From contig NZ_JXST01000002.1 in assembly GCF_000878195.1 (NCBI RefSeq), forward strand, positions 1 through 64,000: 64,000 nt of DNA. Direction: 5' to 3'. The notes under the pieces were generated by a model, which was given only the letters and a program-made list of their open reading frames with translations, ran no database searches and was not told the origin of the DNA. This document shows, in pieces, positions 28,086 through 36,613 of this stretch. Source of the DNA: Mycolicibacterium llatzerense. Lineage in GTDB: Bacteria > Actinomycetota > Actinomycetes > Mycobacteriales > Mycobacteriaceae. Every line of letters starts with the position of its first letter. The first letter of the stretch is position 1. The position numbers were made by a program, and so were the translations under genes.

Positions 28086-28853
28086 GTGCGCCTCACCATT
28101 CTCGGTTGCTCCGGCAGCGTGGGTGGGCCGGATTCTCCGGCCTCGGGCTATCTGCTGACCGCTCCGGACACCACGCCGATGGTTATTGACTTCGGCGGCG
28201 GGGTACTCGGTGCACTGCAGCGGCATGCTGATCCGGGCGCCGTAAATATATTGCTGTCACATCTGCACGCCGACCATTGTTTGGACTTGCCCGGGCTGTT
28301 CGTCTGGCGTCGGTATCACCCGAATCCTCCCGTTGGTCGCGCGCTGATGTTCGGTCCGGCGGCCACCTGGCACCGGCTCGGTGCGGCGTCGTCGCCCGAG
28401 GGCGGCGAGATCGACGACATCACCGACATCTTCGACATCAAGGTCTGGGTCGACGGCGAAGACGTCGAGATCGGCTCGCTGACCGTGACGCCGCGACTGG
28501 TGTGCCACCCGACGGAGTCGTACGGCATGCGGTTCACCGATCCGTCCGGCGCGACGCTCGTCTACTCGGCTGACACCGGCTACTGCGACGCGTTGGTTGA
28601 TCTCGCCCGCGGCGCCGATGTGTTCCTGTGCGAGGCGTCGTGGACCGACTCGCCCGACCGCCCGCCGAAGCTGCACCTGTCCGGCACCGAGGCGGGACGC
28701 GCCGCCCGCGAAGCCGGGGTCAAAGAGCTCCTGCTGACCCACATCCCGCCGTGGACCTCCCGCGAAGACGTCATCAGCGAGGCCAAGGCCGAGTTCGACG
28801 GACCTGTGCACGGCGTCGTCTGCAACGAGTCGTTCGACATCACCCGCCGGTAA
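28086..28853 (+). CDS. Atypical cAMP phosphodiesterase (Rv1339 type)
   Basis: 255 residues, metallo-beta-lactamase fold. The metal motif HLHADHC is at about residues 59-65, with further ligands in the CHPTESYG, SADTGYCD and THIPPW segments. Rv1339 was shown to hydrolyse cyclic nucleotides and to alter antibiotic tolerance. The GTG at 28086 gives MRLTILGCSGSVGGPDSP, the conserved start. murI, which precedes this gene in M. tuberculosis, is absent here. Confidence 0.9.
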   Translation: MRLTILGCSGSVGGPDSPASGYLLTAPDTTPMVIDFGGGVLGALQRHADPGAVNILLSHLHADHCLDLPGLFVWRRYHPNPPVGRALMFGPAATWHRLGAASSPEGGEIDDITDIFDIKVWVDGEDVEIGSLTVTPRLVCHPTESYGMRFTDPSGATLVYSADTGYCDALVDLARGADVFLCEASWTDSPDRPPKLHLSGTEAGRAAREAGVKELLLTHIPPWTSREDVISEAKAEFDGPVHGVVCNESFDITRR

Positions 28854-28891
28854 GACTTGGGCAAGTCGGGGCCCCGCTTTGGGCGGCCCGC

Positions 28892-28897
28892 TAGGGT
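28892..28897 (+). promoter_or_regulatory. -10 box of leaderless rph promoter
   Basis: TAGGGT, six bases, then the rph GTG at 28904. No Shine-Dalgarno sequence. Confidence 0.6.
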
Positions 28898-28903
28898 TGT
28901 CGG

Positions 28904-29686
28904 GTGTCCAGACGAGAAGACGGTCGCCTTGACGACGAGCTCCGCCCGGTAAAGATCACCCGAGGATTCACCAAGCACCCGGCAGGGTCGGTCTTGGTGG
29001 AGTTCGGCGAGACGCGGGTCATGTGCACCGCCTCGGTGTCCGAAGGGGTGCCACGCTGGCGCAAGGGCTCCGGGTTGGGCTGGCTGACCGCCGAATACGC
29101 GATGCTGCCGGCCGCCACGCATGACCGCTCCGACCGCGAGTCGGTGAAGGGCCGCGTCGGTGGACGGACCCAGGAGATCAGCCGGTTGATCGGCCGCTCG
29201 CTGCGCGCGTGCATCGACCTCAGCGCCCTCGGCGAGAACACCATCGCCATCGACTGCGACGTGCTGCAGGCCGACGGCGGTACCCGCACCGCGGCGATCA
29301 CTGGCGCGTACGTCGCGCTGTCCGACGCCGTCACCTACCTGGCCGCGGCCGGGCGCTTGAAGGATCCGCGCCCGCTGTCGTGTGCGATCGCCGCCGTGTC
29401 GGTCGGTGTGGTCGACGGCCGGGTCCGCACGGACCTGCCCTACACCGAGGACTCGCGCGCCGAGGTCGACATGAACGTCGTCGCCACGGATACCGGGACT
29501 CTCGTCGAGGTGCAGGGCACCGGCGAGGGTGCGACGTTCCCGCGGTCGACGCTGGACAAGCTTTTGGACGCGGCTTTGGCCGCGTGCGACCAGTTGTTCG
29601 CGCTGCAGCGTGAGGCGCTGGAGCTGCCGTACCCGGGCGTGCTGCCGGAGTCGTCCGGCCCGGCCAAGAAGGCATTTGGTGCCTGA
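28904..29686 (+). CDS. rph: Ribonuclease PH
   Basis: 260 residues. A phosphorolytic 3'-5' exoribonuclease that trims tRNA 3' ends. The conserved start [20 protein letters not shown] and the [17 protein letters not shown] strand are followed by RGVGRT-like [20 protein letters not shown] and the phosphate site [19 protein letters not shown]. Its 3' end overlaps the next gene by eight bases, the Rv1340-Rv1341 arrangement. Confidence 0.96.
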   Translation: MSRREDGRLDDELRPVKITRGFTKHPAGSVLVEFGETRVMCTASVSEGVPRWRKGSGLGWLTAEYAMLPAATHDRSDRESVKGRVGGRTQEISRLIGRSLRACIDLSALGENTIAIDCDVLQADGGTRTAAITGAYVALSDAVTYLAAAGRLKDPRPLSCAIAAVSVGVVDGRVRTDLPYTEDSRAEVDMNVVATDTGTLVEVQGTGEGATFPRSTLDKLLDAALAACDQLFALQREALELPYPGVLPESSGPAKKAFGA

Positions 29687-30284
29687 CCTACTCGTTGCTT
29701 CCCGCAATGCGAAGAAGCTTGTCGAGTTGCAGCGCGTTCTCGATGCCGCGGGTGTCGTCGGTCTGAGGTTGTTGTCGTTGTCTGATGTGCCCGAGTATCC
29801 CGAGGCGCCCGAGACCGGGGCGACGTTCGAAGAGAATGCCTTGGCCAAGGCTCGTGATGGCTTTGCGGCCACCGGAATCGCTTGCATCGCAGATGATTCC
29901 GGGGTTTCCGTCGATGCGTTGAACGGCATGCCCGGGGTGCTGTCGGCCCGGTGGGCCGGGCGGCACGGGGACGATGCGGCGAACCTTTCGCTGCTTCTCG
30001 GCCAGATTCAGGATGTACCGGATTCGCGCCGCGGCGCGGCGTTCGTGTCGTGCTGCGCGCTGGTTTCGGCTGCGGGTTCTGTTGTAGTTCGCGGTGAGTG
30101 GCCCGGCGCTATCGCGCGGGAGCCGCGGGGTTCGGGCGGGTTCGGGTACGACCCCGTGTTCGTCCCTGCCGGTGGTTCGGTGTCCGCGGCGGAGCTGACT
30201 GCTGCCGAGAAGGATGCCGCATCCCATCGCGGACGGGCGTTGGCGCAGTTGGTGCCGGCGCTGCGGGAGTTGGCTGGTTCCTGA
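29679..30284 (+). CDS. rdgB: XTP/dITP diphosphatase (non-canonical purine NTP pyrophosphatase)
   Basis: 201 residues of the Ham1/RdgB family, which removes ITP and XTP from the nucleotide pool. Motifs in order: [14 protein letters not shown] (start), [37 protein letters not shown] and [12 protein letters not shown]. The GTG at 29679 lies eight bases inside rph and gives the conserved N-terminus. Orthologue of Rv1341. Confidence 0.95.
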   Translation: MPDLLVASRNAKKLVELQRVLDAAGVVGLRLLSLSDVPEYPEAPETGATFEENALAKARDGFAATGIACIADDSGVSVDALNGMPGVLSARWAGRHGDDAANLSLLLGQIQDVPDSRRGAAFVSCCALVSAAGSVVVRGEWPGAIAREPRGSGGFGYDPVFVPAGGSVSAAELTAAEKDAASHRGRALAQLVPALRELAGS

Positions 30285-30308
30285 GAGCGGCCGGCGCACT
30301 GCCGTCGT

Positions 30309-30364
30309 CCAACGCAATTGCAGGGCGATTTTCAGGCTGTTTTTCCGCCACACAGTTGCGTTGG
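30309..30364. repeat. Imperfect palindromic element, copy A
   Basis: Outer arms CCAACGCAA (30309-30317) and TTGCGTTGG (30356-30364), with an inner GGGCG/CCGCC pair and the word TTTTCAGGC between. A related element is at 31,372. It follows rdgB and may terminate it. Confidence 0.7.
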
Positions 30365-30442
30365 GGAACCATCCGCGGGTTATCCACAGGCTGCGCCCGC
30401 CGATGCTGGCGAGATTCGCGATCCGCTGGGCACACTGCCGTG

Positions 30443-31354
30443 GTGGGGGAGCCATTTATCGGGAGCGAAGCCCTATCTGCGGGCCGCCTGACTCGTCATC
30501 AGTTGCGGACGAACTTTGTGGCTGTGCACAAGGACGTTTACGTGCCGAGAGGTACGAGGCCGACCGCGATCATGCGAGCAAAGGCGGTGTGGCTGCGATC
30601 CAAACGCCGGGGAGTGCTCGCGGGTTTCTCGGCGGCCGCGTTGCATGGGGCCAGGTTCATCGGGCCCGAAGTACCCGCCTACATCTGTGACCGCTACTGC
30701 CGCAGTGAGCGCGGTGTCGTGTTGTGGCGAGACATCCCACCCGACGACGAGGTGTGCTGCATCGGCGAGATGCGGCTGACGACTCCAGTACGCACCGCGG
30801 TTGATTTGGCCCGAAGACTTCCGGAGGATGCTGCCGTCGCTGCCATTGATGCGTTGGCTCGCGCAGCACGACTGACGGTGGCTGATATTGAGACGGCAGC
30901 GGAGCGTCAGTGTGGACAGCGGGGGATTCGCCAGGCGCGGAAGACGATTGCACTAGTTGACCCGAAAGCCGAGTCGCCCAGGGAAACGGCGTTGCGGCTG
31001 TTGATCATTCGGGCCGGGCTTCCGAAGCCGGAGAGTCAGTACCCGATCTACAACGAATATGGAGCGCTGATCGGGGTTGTCGATTTCGCATGGCCGGAGT
31101 TGAAGATCGCAATCGAGTACGAGGGTGTGCACCACACCGATCCGGATGCAGTTCGTCGAGACATCGCGAGGATCGAGTGCATGGTTGAGGTGGGTTGGCT
31201 CGTCATTCGGGTGACTGCGCGCGACCCGGCTGGCGTCGTACTGCATCGGCTCATCAACGGTCGTGCTTCGCGGGGTGCGGTTGACGATATTGCCTGGCGA
31301 TTCCCACGGGACGAGGCGGAGAGACTGTGGCCCACTGAGATGCGGGCGTCGTAG
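30443..31354 (+). CDS. AbiEi-type HTH/DUF559 protein
   Basis: 303 residues, a common actinobacterial architecture. The N-terminal half (about 1-150) resembles the AbiEi antitoxin family: start region EALSAGRLTRHQLRTNFVAV, then RGVLAGFSAAALHGARFI. The C-terminal half is a DUF559/Vsr-like PD-(D/E)XK fold: VVDFAWPELKIAIEYEGVHH contains the Asp and the ExE-type residues, and WLVIRVTARD follows. No cognate AbiEii toxin gene is next to it. Start is GTG 30443 (or 30440), with CACACT six bases before. Inserted between rdgB and the Rv1342c homologue compared with M. tuberculosis. Function not established. Confidence 0.8.
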   Translation: MGEPFIGSEALSAGRLTRHQLRTNFVAVHKDVYVPRGTRPTAIMRAKAVWLRSKRRGVLAGFSAAALHGARFIGPEVPAYICDRYCRSERGVVLWRDIPPDDEVCCIGEMRLTTPVRTAVDLARRLPEDAAVAAIDALARAARLTVADIETAAERQCGQRGIRQARKTIALVDPKAESPRETALRLLIIRAGLPKPESQYPIYNEYGALIGVVDFAWPELKIAIEYEGVHHTDPDAVRRDIARIECMVEVGWLVIRVTARDPAGVVLHRLINGRASRGAVDDIAWRFPRDEAERLWPTEMRAS

Positions 31355-31371
31355 CGATGGCTCCGGGCTTT

Positions 31372-31429
31372 CCGACCGCAACCGCAAGGCGGTTTTCAGG
31401 CCGAATTACCGCCGCCTAGTTGCGTTCGG
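31372..31429. repeat. Imperfect palindromic element, copy B
   Basis: Outer arms CCGACCGCAAC and GTTGCGTTCGG pair with mismatches; inner AGGCGG/CCGCCT; it shares TTTTCAGGC with copy A. It contains the TAG stop (31416-31418) of the convergent TetR gene. Copies A and B bracket the AbiEi/DUF559 gene. Confidence 0.68.
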
Positions 31430-32030
31430 CGGAAGCTGGATTGGTCAGGTAGCCGTCGATGAAAGCGTGCAGTGCAGGTGCCAGGTGCGCGACGCCGGAA
31501 TCGTTGAGCTTGGCCAGCAGGATGATGCCCTGATACTGCGCGAGTAGCGCATGGGCGAGCTGCTCGGGATCGGTGCCCGGCCGCAGGGTTCCGTCAGCCA
31601 GGGCTTCTTGGCACACGAGTGCCATGTGGTGCTGCATCGCAGCCAGGGTGTGTGCGAGATGGGCGCGGAGATCGTCGTCGGTGGTGGACAGTTCGGCGGC
31701 GAAGTTGCCGAAGGGGCAGCCCACCGCCCGGCCGAATTGCGCTTCGAGCGAGGACTGGATGACGCCGATGGCGTCGGGGACGGCGTGCAGCTTTTCGGCG
31801 GGCGTCGCGGTGGGTGAGCCGGTCAGTTGACGCTGAAAGGCCTTGGCGTGTAAGTCGATAACGGCTTTGCCGAGTTCCGATTTCGACGGAAAGTAGTGGT
31901 AGAAGCTGCCCTTCTTGATGTCGGTCGCGCGGCAGAGTTCATCGACGCCGACGGCCTGGTAGCTGCGTTCGAGGAAGAGGCGGGCGGCGGTCGCCACCAG
32001 GCGTTCGCGGGCATCTGAACTTCGGGGCAC
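31416..32030 (-). CDS. TetR-family regulator of the dehalogenase gene
   Basis: 204 residues: N-terminal HTH (SSDARERLVATAARLFLERS, then DIKKGSFYHYFPSKSELG) and a TetR_C_16/LmrA-like ligand domain with GCPFGNFAAEL. GTG 32030 is chosen because TACGAT stands six bases upstream (leaderless); the extension to 32066 would translate the operator. It is divergent from the haloalkane dehalogenase with a single strong palindrome between the two promoters. The C-terminal codons and stop lie within a palindromic repeat. Confidence 0.9.
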   Translation of the reverse strand: MPRSSDARERLVATAARLFLERSYQAVGVDELCRATDIKKGSFYHYFPSKSELGKAVIDLHAKAFQRQLTGSPTATPAEKLHAVPDAIGVIQSSLEAQFGRAVGCPFGNFAAELSTTDDDLRAHLAHTLAAMQHHMALVCQEALADGTLRPGTDPEQLAHALLAQYQGIILLAKLNDSGVAHLAPALHAFIDGYLTNPASAERN

Positions 32031-32036
32031 CTGACA

Positions 32037-32042
32037 ATCGTA
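32037..32042 (-). promoter_or_regulatory. -10 box of the tetR gene
   Basis: TACGAT on the minus strand, six bases before the GTG at 32030. Confidence 0.6.
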
Positions 32043-32048
32043 ATTAGT

Positions 32049-32068
32049 AGTTGACCGGTCGGTCAACT
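32049..32068. promoter_or_regulatory. TetR operator between divergent tetR and dehalogenase
   Basis: AGTTGACCGGTCGGTCAACT has perfect 9-bp arms around GT. It lies between both -10 boxes (32037-32042 minus, 32074-32079 plus), so one bound dimer would cover both core promoters. Confidence 0.85.
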
Positions 32069-32073
32069 ATGGC

Positions 32074-32079
32074 TAGCTT
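32074..32079 (+). promoter_or_regulatory. -10 box of the dehalogenase gene
   Basis: TAGCTT, six bases, then ATG 32086; leaderless. Confidence 0.62.
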
Positions 32080-32085
32080 GACGAC

Positions 32086-32979
32086 ATGACCGCCACCACC
32101 ACTGAGATTTTCCGCACCCCGGACGAACGCTTCGTGAATCTGCCGGGTTATGACTTCGCGCCGAACTACGTCGACATCGACGGGCTGCGGCTGCACTACC
32201 TCGACGAGGGACCGCGCGACGGCAAGCCCATCGTCTGTTTCCACGGCGAGCCGACGTGGGCGTTCCTGTACCGCAAGATGATCGGCGCCTTCGTCGACGC
32301 CGGGCACCGCGTGATCGTGCCGGACTATGCAGGCTTCGGCCGCTCGGACAAGCCGACCGACCGGCGCTGGTACAGCTACGACCGGCACGTCGACTTGGTG
32401 ACCCGGCTGCTGGGCGGTCTGGATCTGCACGACGCCACCGCCATCGTGCAGGACTGGGGCGGGCCGATCGGCTTGCGGTGGGCAACGGAGAACGCGGATC
32501 AGGTTGGGGCGCTGGCGATCTTCAACACGGGGCTGTTCACCGGCCGGGTATCGAAGGGCTTCATGGCCTGGCGCGCCTTCGCGGAGGCCAATCCGGACCT
32601 GCCCGTCGGTTTCGTGATTCAGGGTGCGACGACGACGGAGCTGTCACCCGAGATCGTCGCGGCGTACGACGCGCCGTTCCCCACGGCGGAGTCCAAGGCC
32701 GGCGCCGCGCAGTTCCCGCTGCTGGTGCCGATCACCGAAGACGCCGCGGGTGCGACGGAGATGCGCGCGGTCACCGACGCACTGTCGCGCTGGGAGAAGC
32801 CCGCGCTGGTGGCGTTCTCTGATCAGGACCCGGTGTTCCCGTATCCGCGCGCGGGCGAGGCGTTCGTCGACCTGATCCCGACCGTGGCCGAGCAAGTGCG
32901 GATCGAAGGTGCGTCGCACTTCCTGCAGGAGGATCGGGGCGAGCAGCTGGCCGCCGAGGTCCTCAAGCACCTCGGCTGA
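32086..32979 (+). CDS. Haloalkane dehalogenase (subfamily I-like)
   Basis: 297 residues, alpha/beta-hydrolase fold with an Asp nucleophile. HGEPTW (53-58) forms the oxyanion region, D123-W124 in VQDWGGPIG are nucleophile and halide-binding Trp, the acid is D246 or D248 in FSDQDPVF, and H278 in GASHFLQED completes the triad. Such enzymes hydrolyse carbon-halogen bonds to alcohols and are frequent in mycobacteria, often with unknown natural substrates. Divergent TetR control through the palindrome at 32,049 indicates inducible expression. Confidence 0.93.
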   Translation: MTATTTEIFRTPDERFVNLPGYDFAPNYVDIDGLRLHYLDEGPRDGKPIVCFHGEPTWAFLYRKMIGAFVDAGHRVIVPDYAGFGRSDKPTDRRWYSYDRHVDLVTRLLGGLDLHDATAIVQDWGGPIGLRWATENADQVGALAIFNTGLFTGRVSKGFMAWRAFAEANPDLPVGFVIQGATTTELSPEIVAAYDAPFPTAESKAGAAQFPLLVPITEDAAGATEMRAVTDALSRWEKPALVAFSDQDPVFPYPRAGEAFVDLIPTVAEQVRIEGASHFLQEDRGEQLAAEVLKHLG

Positions 32980-32985
32980 GACCGG

Positions 32986-33324
32986 TCAGAGGTCGAAGCG
33001 CTTCTTGACGTCCTCGGTGCGGAAGTGCTCGACGATGATGCCGAGCAGCGGGACCGTGCCGGCGAACAGCGTGCCGATGGTCTGCCCGAGGGGCCAGCGG
33101 ACCTTGACCGCCAGGTTGAACGTGCAGAGCAGGTAGGCGAAGTACACCCAGCCGTGGACGATGCCGATCCAGTTCAGGCTGGCGTCGTTGAAGATGTAGT
33201 GCGCGACCAACTCGTAGCAGAGGGCAATGAGCCAGATACCGGTCGCCCAGGCCATCACGCGGTAGGCGATCAGGGCCTTGCGGATGGTGTCTTTCGACAG
33301 GGTGGTCGGCTGCGACTCGGTCAT
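32986..33324 (-). CDS. DUF3817 membrane protein (Rv1342c homologue)
   Basis: 112 residues with three membrane helices and the DUF3817 pattern: ALIAYRVMAWATGIWLIALC, YIFN, IGIVHGWVYFAYLLCTFNLA, and a basic C-terminus ending KKRFDL. The start ATG (33324) overlaps the stop of the upstream gene (ATGA). It is a paralogue of the protein at 9,362. Function unknown. Confidence 0.88.
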   Translation of the reverse strand: MTESQPTTLSKDTIRKALIAYRVMAWATGIWLIALCYELVAHYIFNDASLNWIGIVHGWVYFAYLLCTFNLAVKVRWPLGQTIGTLFAGTVPLLGIIVEHFRTEDVKKRFDL

Positions 33325-33692
33325 GTGGTGGTCCTGTCCTGTTTGTCGTTCTCGGCCAGTTCGGCGAGGTAGGCGTTGTACTCGTTGAGGGTCGGGTCCG
33401 CGGTGTCTTTGGCCGCCTTGGGGCGCTCGGGGAGCAGACCCTCGGGGATCTCGGTGGGCCCATCGGTCGACGGCGCGACGGGGCCCTCGTCTTCGTAGCG
33501 GACGAACTTGTAGTAGCCGTAGAAGCAGAATGCGCCGAACATCGGCCACTGCAGCGCGTAGCCCAGGTTCTGGAAGGTGCCGGCGCTGGACTGGAACCGC
33601 GACCACTGCCACCAGGCCAGGGCCATGCAGCCCAGGGCAGCGACGGTCACCAGCACGATGAGCGCCGGCCTCCTACGCCGTGTAGTGGACAT
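33321..33692 (-). CDS. Single-pass membrane protein (LprD-like, Rv1343c homologue)
   Basis: 123 residues: basic start MSTTRRRRP, a hydrophobic segment with AALGCM that could serve as a weak lipobox, a second hydrophobic stretch MFGAFCFYGYYKFVRY and an acidic hydrophilic C-terminal half (NEYNAYLAELAEND). Position before the DUF3817 gene with ATGA overlap matches lprD-Rv1342c. TACCGT lies six bases before the ATG (33699-33704, minus), a leaderless start. Whether it is lipidated is uncertain. M. tuberculosis synteny ends at this gene. Confidence 0.82.
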   Translation of the reverse strand: MSTTRRRRPALIVLVTVAALGCMALAWWQWSRFQSSAGTFQNLGYALQWPMFGAFCFYGYYKFVRYEDEGPVAPSTDGPTEIPEGLLPERPKAAKDTADPTLNEYNAYLAELAENDKQDRTTT

Positions 33693-33740
33693 AAAGCAAC
33701 GGTACCGCGCGTGACGTGCGGTTTGCGATTCGCGGCCGGG

Positions 33741-34517
33741 CTACGACGCCGGACGTTGGACACACGGCCACGGCACCAGTCTGGACTTCGGGCCGATGAA
33801 TTCGTCGAGACGAGCGGTGTCTGCTTTGCGGTAGATCGACAGTTGCTTCCTCGACGACCGCCGCCAGTGGATGCCGAGTTGGTCGAGCGCGCCCGTGAAC
33901 AGGTTGACGATGTCCTCGGACAGGTTGGTGAAGTGGTAGCGGACGCTCATGACGCCGCGGTCGTTGGCGACGACGCGGCAGCCACCGCTGTGGATGAGAC
34001 CGACGATGAATTCCTCGGTCGCCTGGTCGACGAGGTCACGTTGCCATTCGTCGAGCGCAATACGACGATCGTGCTTCCTGCCTGGGCCGTGCTGCGGGAA
34101 GAAGCAGGGCCAGTGCTTTGAGTACAAGTACACCTCGACGCAGCCCTTCTTCTGGACTGTCGCAGCGTGTTGGCCGGGCATCACGGCATCGATTGCCTCG
34201 CGGCAGCGCGTGATGATCGTGGGGTACTTCTCGTCGAGAGCGATCCGAAGTCTCCATACCTTTCTCGTACGGGATATACATCCATCACCGAGATAGAGAC
34301 CCAACAGATATGCGTACGGCGCGGCGGGCAGCAAGGTGAATTCGTGCACGACCCCGCACGGCGACGAACGATCGTGTTTGACCAGGGTCGTTGGTGGTCG
34401 TACTCGCCAATCACGGACGGTTGAGCGCGGGACGCCAGTCTCGCGCGAGATCGCGCAGTCGTTCATGCCGGTCGCGATGAGGGATTGAACGTGATCGAAC
34501 TCGTCGAGATTGCGCAC
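33741..34517 (-). CDS. HTH and LAGLIDADG-like homing endonuclease-type protein
   Basis: 258 residues. The N-terminal HTH (DHVQSLIATGMNDCAISRETG, given in two parts: IATGMNDCAISRETG then VPRSTVRDW) resembles resolvase or IS recognition helices. Two LAGLIDADG-type helices follow: YLLGLYLGDGCIS (about 70-82) and EFIVGLIHSGGCRVV (about 170-184); the second has lost the acidic residue (HSGG instead of DADG), so cutting activity is doubtful. GTG 34517 is chosen for GGAGG four bases upstream; ATGs at 34541 and 34547 are alternatives. It lies beside tRNA-Leu. Confidence 0.72.
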   Translation of the reverse strand: MRNLDEFDHVQSLIATGMNDCAISRETGVPRSTVRDWRVRPPTTLVKHDRSSPCGVVHEFTLLPAAPYAYLLGLYLGDGCISRTRKVWRLRIALDEKYPTIITRCREAIDAVMPGQHAATVQKKGCVEVYLYSKHWPCFFPQHGPGRKHDRRIALDEWQRDLVDQATEEFIVGLIHSGGCRVVANDRGVMSVRYHFTNLSEDIVNLFTGALDQLGIHWRRSSRKQLSIYRKADTARLDEFIGPKSRLVPWPCVQRPAS

Positions 34518-34587
34518 GGAGCCTCCGTCAATCGTTGTCATCAACATATGACGGTGGTCCGACAAGTTCTGGGCGGCGCTGTACCGC

Positions 34588-34593
34588 TATCCT
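34588..34593 (+). promoter_or_regulatory. -10 box of the tRNA-Leu gene
   Basis: TATCCT ends 11 bases before the mature tRNA 5' end. Confidence 0.5.
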
Positions 34594-34604
34594 CATAGGG
34601 TCGC

Positions 34605-34688
34605 GCGGGCGTGGCGCAATCGGTTGACGCGCGGGTTTTAGGTGCCCGTGTTCGAAAGAACGTGTGGGTTCGAGTCCCACCGCCCGCA
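34605..34688 (+). tRNA. tRNA-Leu (anticodon UAG)
   Basis: The acceptor stem GCGGGCG (34605-34611) pairs with CGCCCGC (34681-34687); discriminator base A. The anticodon stem CGGGT/GCCCG closes the loop TTTAGGT with anticodon TAG. The long variable arm GTGTTCGAAAGAACGT is typical of Leu. The T arm GTGGG-TTCGAGT-CCCAC is perfect. CCA is not encoded. Confidence 0.95.
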
Positions 34689-34697
34689 CTCAGTGGG

Positions 34698-34733
34698 TGA
34701 ATCGAGTCATGGGGTTACCGATGACTCGATTCA
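34698..34733 (+). terminator. Hairpin after tRNA-Leu
   Basis: Perfect 13-bp stem (34698-34710 with 34721-34733, arms TGAATCGAGTCAT) and a 10-base loop, starting nine bases after the tRNA. It lacks a T-tract, as is common in mycobacteria. Confidence 0.7.
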
Positions 34734-34852
34734 TCGGTGACAGGCGATCGTGGCGTCCTGGCCGGGGTCGGCCTGCCTCAGCCCGCGGCCGGTTCGACGG
34801 CCCGGCCACGCTGATATCGACAAGGTGCCGCCAGCGCTATGGCAGCACTGGG

Positions 34853-34869
34853 CTAGGAGTCTGCTGAAT
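34853..34869 (+). repeat. IS terminal inverted repeat, left
   Basis: CTAGGAGTCTGCTGAAT; exact inverted match to 36614-36630. Confidence 0.88.
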
Positions 34870-35012
34870 AAGGCGGGTTTGGGGTGGAGTGTCTCAAGGG
34901 CGCTCGGTGGCGCGTGTGTGTTGCGAGTCAGACCTGAGGGTCGACAATTCGAGGGTGACGCCGCCGTATTGAGCGTGACATCTGGTGACGCGGGTGGCAA
35001 TGCCCGGTCTTG

Positions 35013-36590
35013 TTAGGCGATGGCCCAGGTGGTGCCCGTGTGGGTCAATCCGAGGGTGATCAGCCGTCGGAGGTTGAGTGCGGCTGATCGGTGGTGTAGC
35101 CAGTGGTCGTTTTTGGTGGTGCCGCGGTAGCGGACTTTTCGGTTGCCTCGGGTCAGCCAGGCGATGGAACGTTCGACCATCGGTCGATGCTGTCGATACT
35201 CGTTGAGCCACTCCGGATTTCGTGATCGGACGCGCGCGGCGCGTTGCAGGGCGTCGTGCGGGCCGACATGCAGCGCTTTACCTGCCGCGGCGGTGGTGCA
35301 GCGGGCCCGCAGCACGCAGCCGGTGCAGGCGGTCTTGAAGGTGGCCCAGCCGGCCTTGCTGATCGGCCGGCTCACCCCGGCCGGGCACACCGCGATGCCG
35401 CTGCGGTGATCAACCTTGAAGTCATCGATGGTGAACCCGCCGGCGATGGCGGGACGTACCGGCGCGGACTTGACCCGATCGAGGTGGCCACGGTCGGCCA
35501 GTTCGGCACGCAATTCGCCGGTGCCATACGCCGAATCGGCGAGCACCGTCACCGGGGTGGATTCGCCGTCGAGCAGCGCTACCGCGACGGTGGCTTCGTG
35601 GTTGTCCGGGCCGTTAGCCCCGGTCAGGGCGCAGTCGGTGATGATCCCGGTATCGGGTTCGATCGCGATGTGGGCTTTGTAGCCGTCTTGGCGGCGGTGC
35701 ACCGTCTTGTGAACGTGGCGGGCTTGGGGGTCGACGGTCGAGATAATCCGGTCGGGGGCGACTTTCTGGGCGATGCGCCACCGCCCGTCGGTGCCGTCCG
35801 AGCCCGGGGCCGGTTCGACGTCCTGGCCGGCGACCAACGCCAACAAGGCGACCGCTTCGGCGCCCCGCGGCCCGAGCTCTTGCTCGGGTAGGTGCCCCAA
35901 CAGCCGGTGCGCATCACCGACAAGGCTGTCCACCAACGCTTCTCGGGCCCGCTGATCGTTCCAGGCGATGGCCGGTTTACCCGGATCGGCGTAGTCATGA
36001 GCGGTGCAATGAGCGGTGATCACCTCCGCCGCGCCGGGCACCTCACGGCCGACCCGGCGGATCGCGGCGATCAACTGCGTCACGGTGTCCTGGGTGGCCA
36101 CCGCATCATCGAGAACTGTGGAATCCAGGGCGCGCCGCGTTTTGCCCGCCAGCACCCCGGTCGCGGTGACCACCTCTATGACCGCTTCGAAGATCCGATC
36201 CGGGCGATCGGAGGCGGCCAACCGGCGCCGCCAATAGGTCAACGTGGTGGAGTGAAACGCTGCCGCCGTGATCGGCAACCCGCACGCCGCTTTCCACCGC
36301 AGATCGAAGGTCACCGCGTCCACCGTCTCGTTATCGGACAGACCGTGCAAGGCCTGCAACGTGATCACCGAAGCCATCACCTCAGCCGGCACGCTTGGAC
36401 GCCCGCGTCGTGACGGGAACAGATCGGTGAACATTCCCTCCGGGAACAACTCACGGCGATGGGCTGCCAGGAACGCAAACATGCTGTCCGGCTTGAGTAG
36501 ATGCCCCGCCACCGACTCAGCATCCAACAACTCACGCTGATCATCAGATCGACCCTGCACCCACCAATTATCGGCGAAATCCCAGGTCAA
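35013..36590 (-). CDS. IS1182-family transposase
   Basis: 525 residues. A DUF772-type N-terminal domain (LFPSRRGRPSVPAEVMASV) precedes the DDE catalytic core: D in ALDSTVLDDAV, D in VTVLADSAYGTGELRAEL and E in RPMVERSIAWL. A zinc-knuckle CTGCVLRARC lies between (about 437-446). The reading frame is intact, so the element may be active. A TTG at 36590 and a GTG at 36560 (MQGRSDDQRELLDAE) are both possible starts; the conserved part begins near the GTG. Confidence 0.93.
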   Translation of the reverse strand: MTWDFADNWWVQGRSDDQRELLDAESVAGHLLKPDSMFAFLAAHRRELFPEGMFTDLFPSRRGRPSVPAEVMASVITLQALHGLSDNETVDAVTFDLRWKAACGLPITAAAFHSTTLTYWRRRLAASDRPDRIFEAVIEVVTATGVLAGKTRRALDSTVLDDAVATQDTVTQLIAAIRRVGREVPGAAEVITAHCTAHDYADPGKPAIAWNDQRAREALVDSLVGDAHRLLGHLPEQELGPRGAEAVALLALVAGQDVEPAPGSDGTDGRWRIAQKVAPDRIISTVDPQARHVHKTVHRRQDGYKAHIAIEPDTGIITDCALTGANGPDNHEATVAVALLDGESTPVTVLADSAYGTGELRAELADRGHLDRVKSAPVRPAIAGGFTIDDFKVDHRSGIAVCPAGVSRPISKAGWATFKTACTGCVLRARCTTAAAGKALHVGPHDALQRAARVRSRNPEWLNEYRQHRPMVERSIAWLTRGNRKVRYRGTTKNDHWLHHRSAALNLRRLITLGLTHTGTTWAIA

Positions 36591-36613
36591 CCACCGCCCG
36601 CCACGCGGGATTA

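Noticed and set aside
30443..31354. A complete AbiE toxin-antitoxin pair
   Set aside because: Only the AbiEi-like part fused to a DUF559-like domain is present; no nucleotidyltransferase toxin gene follows.
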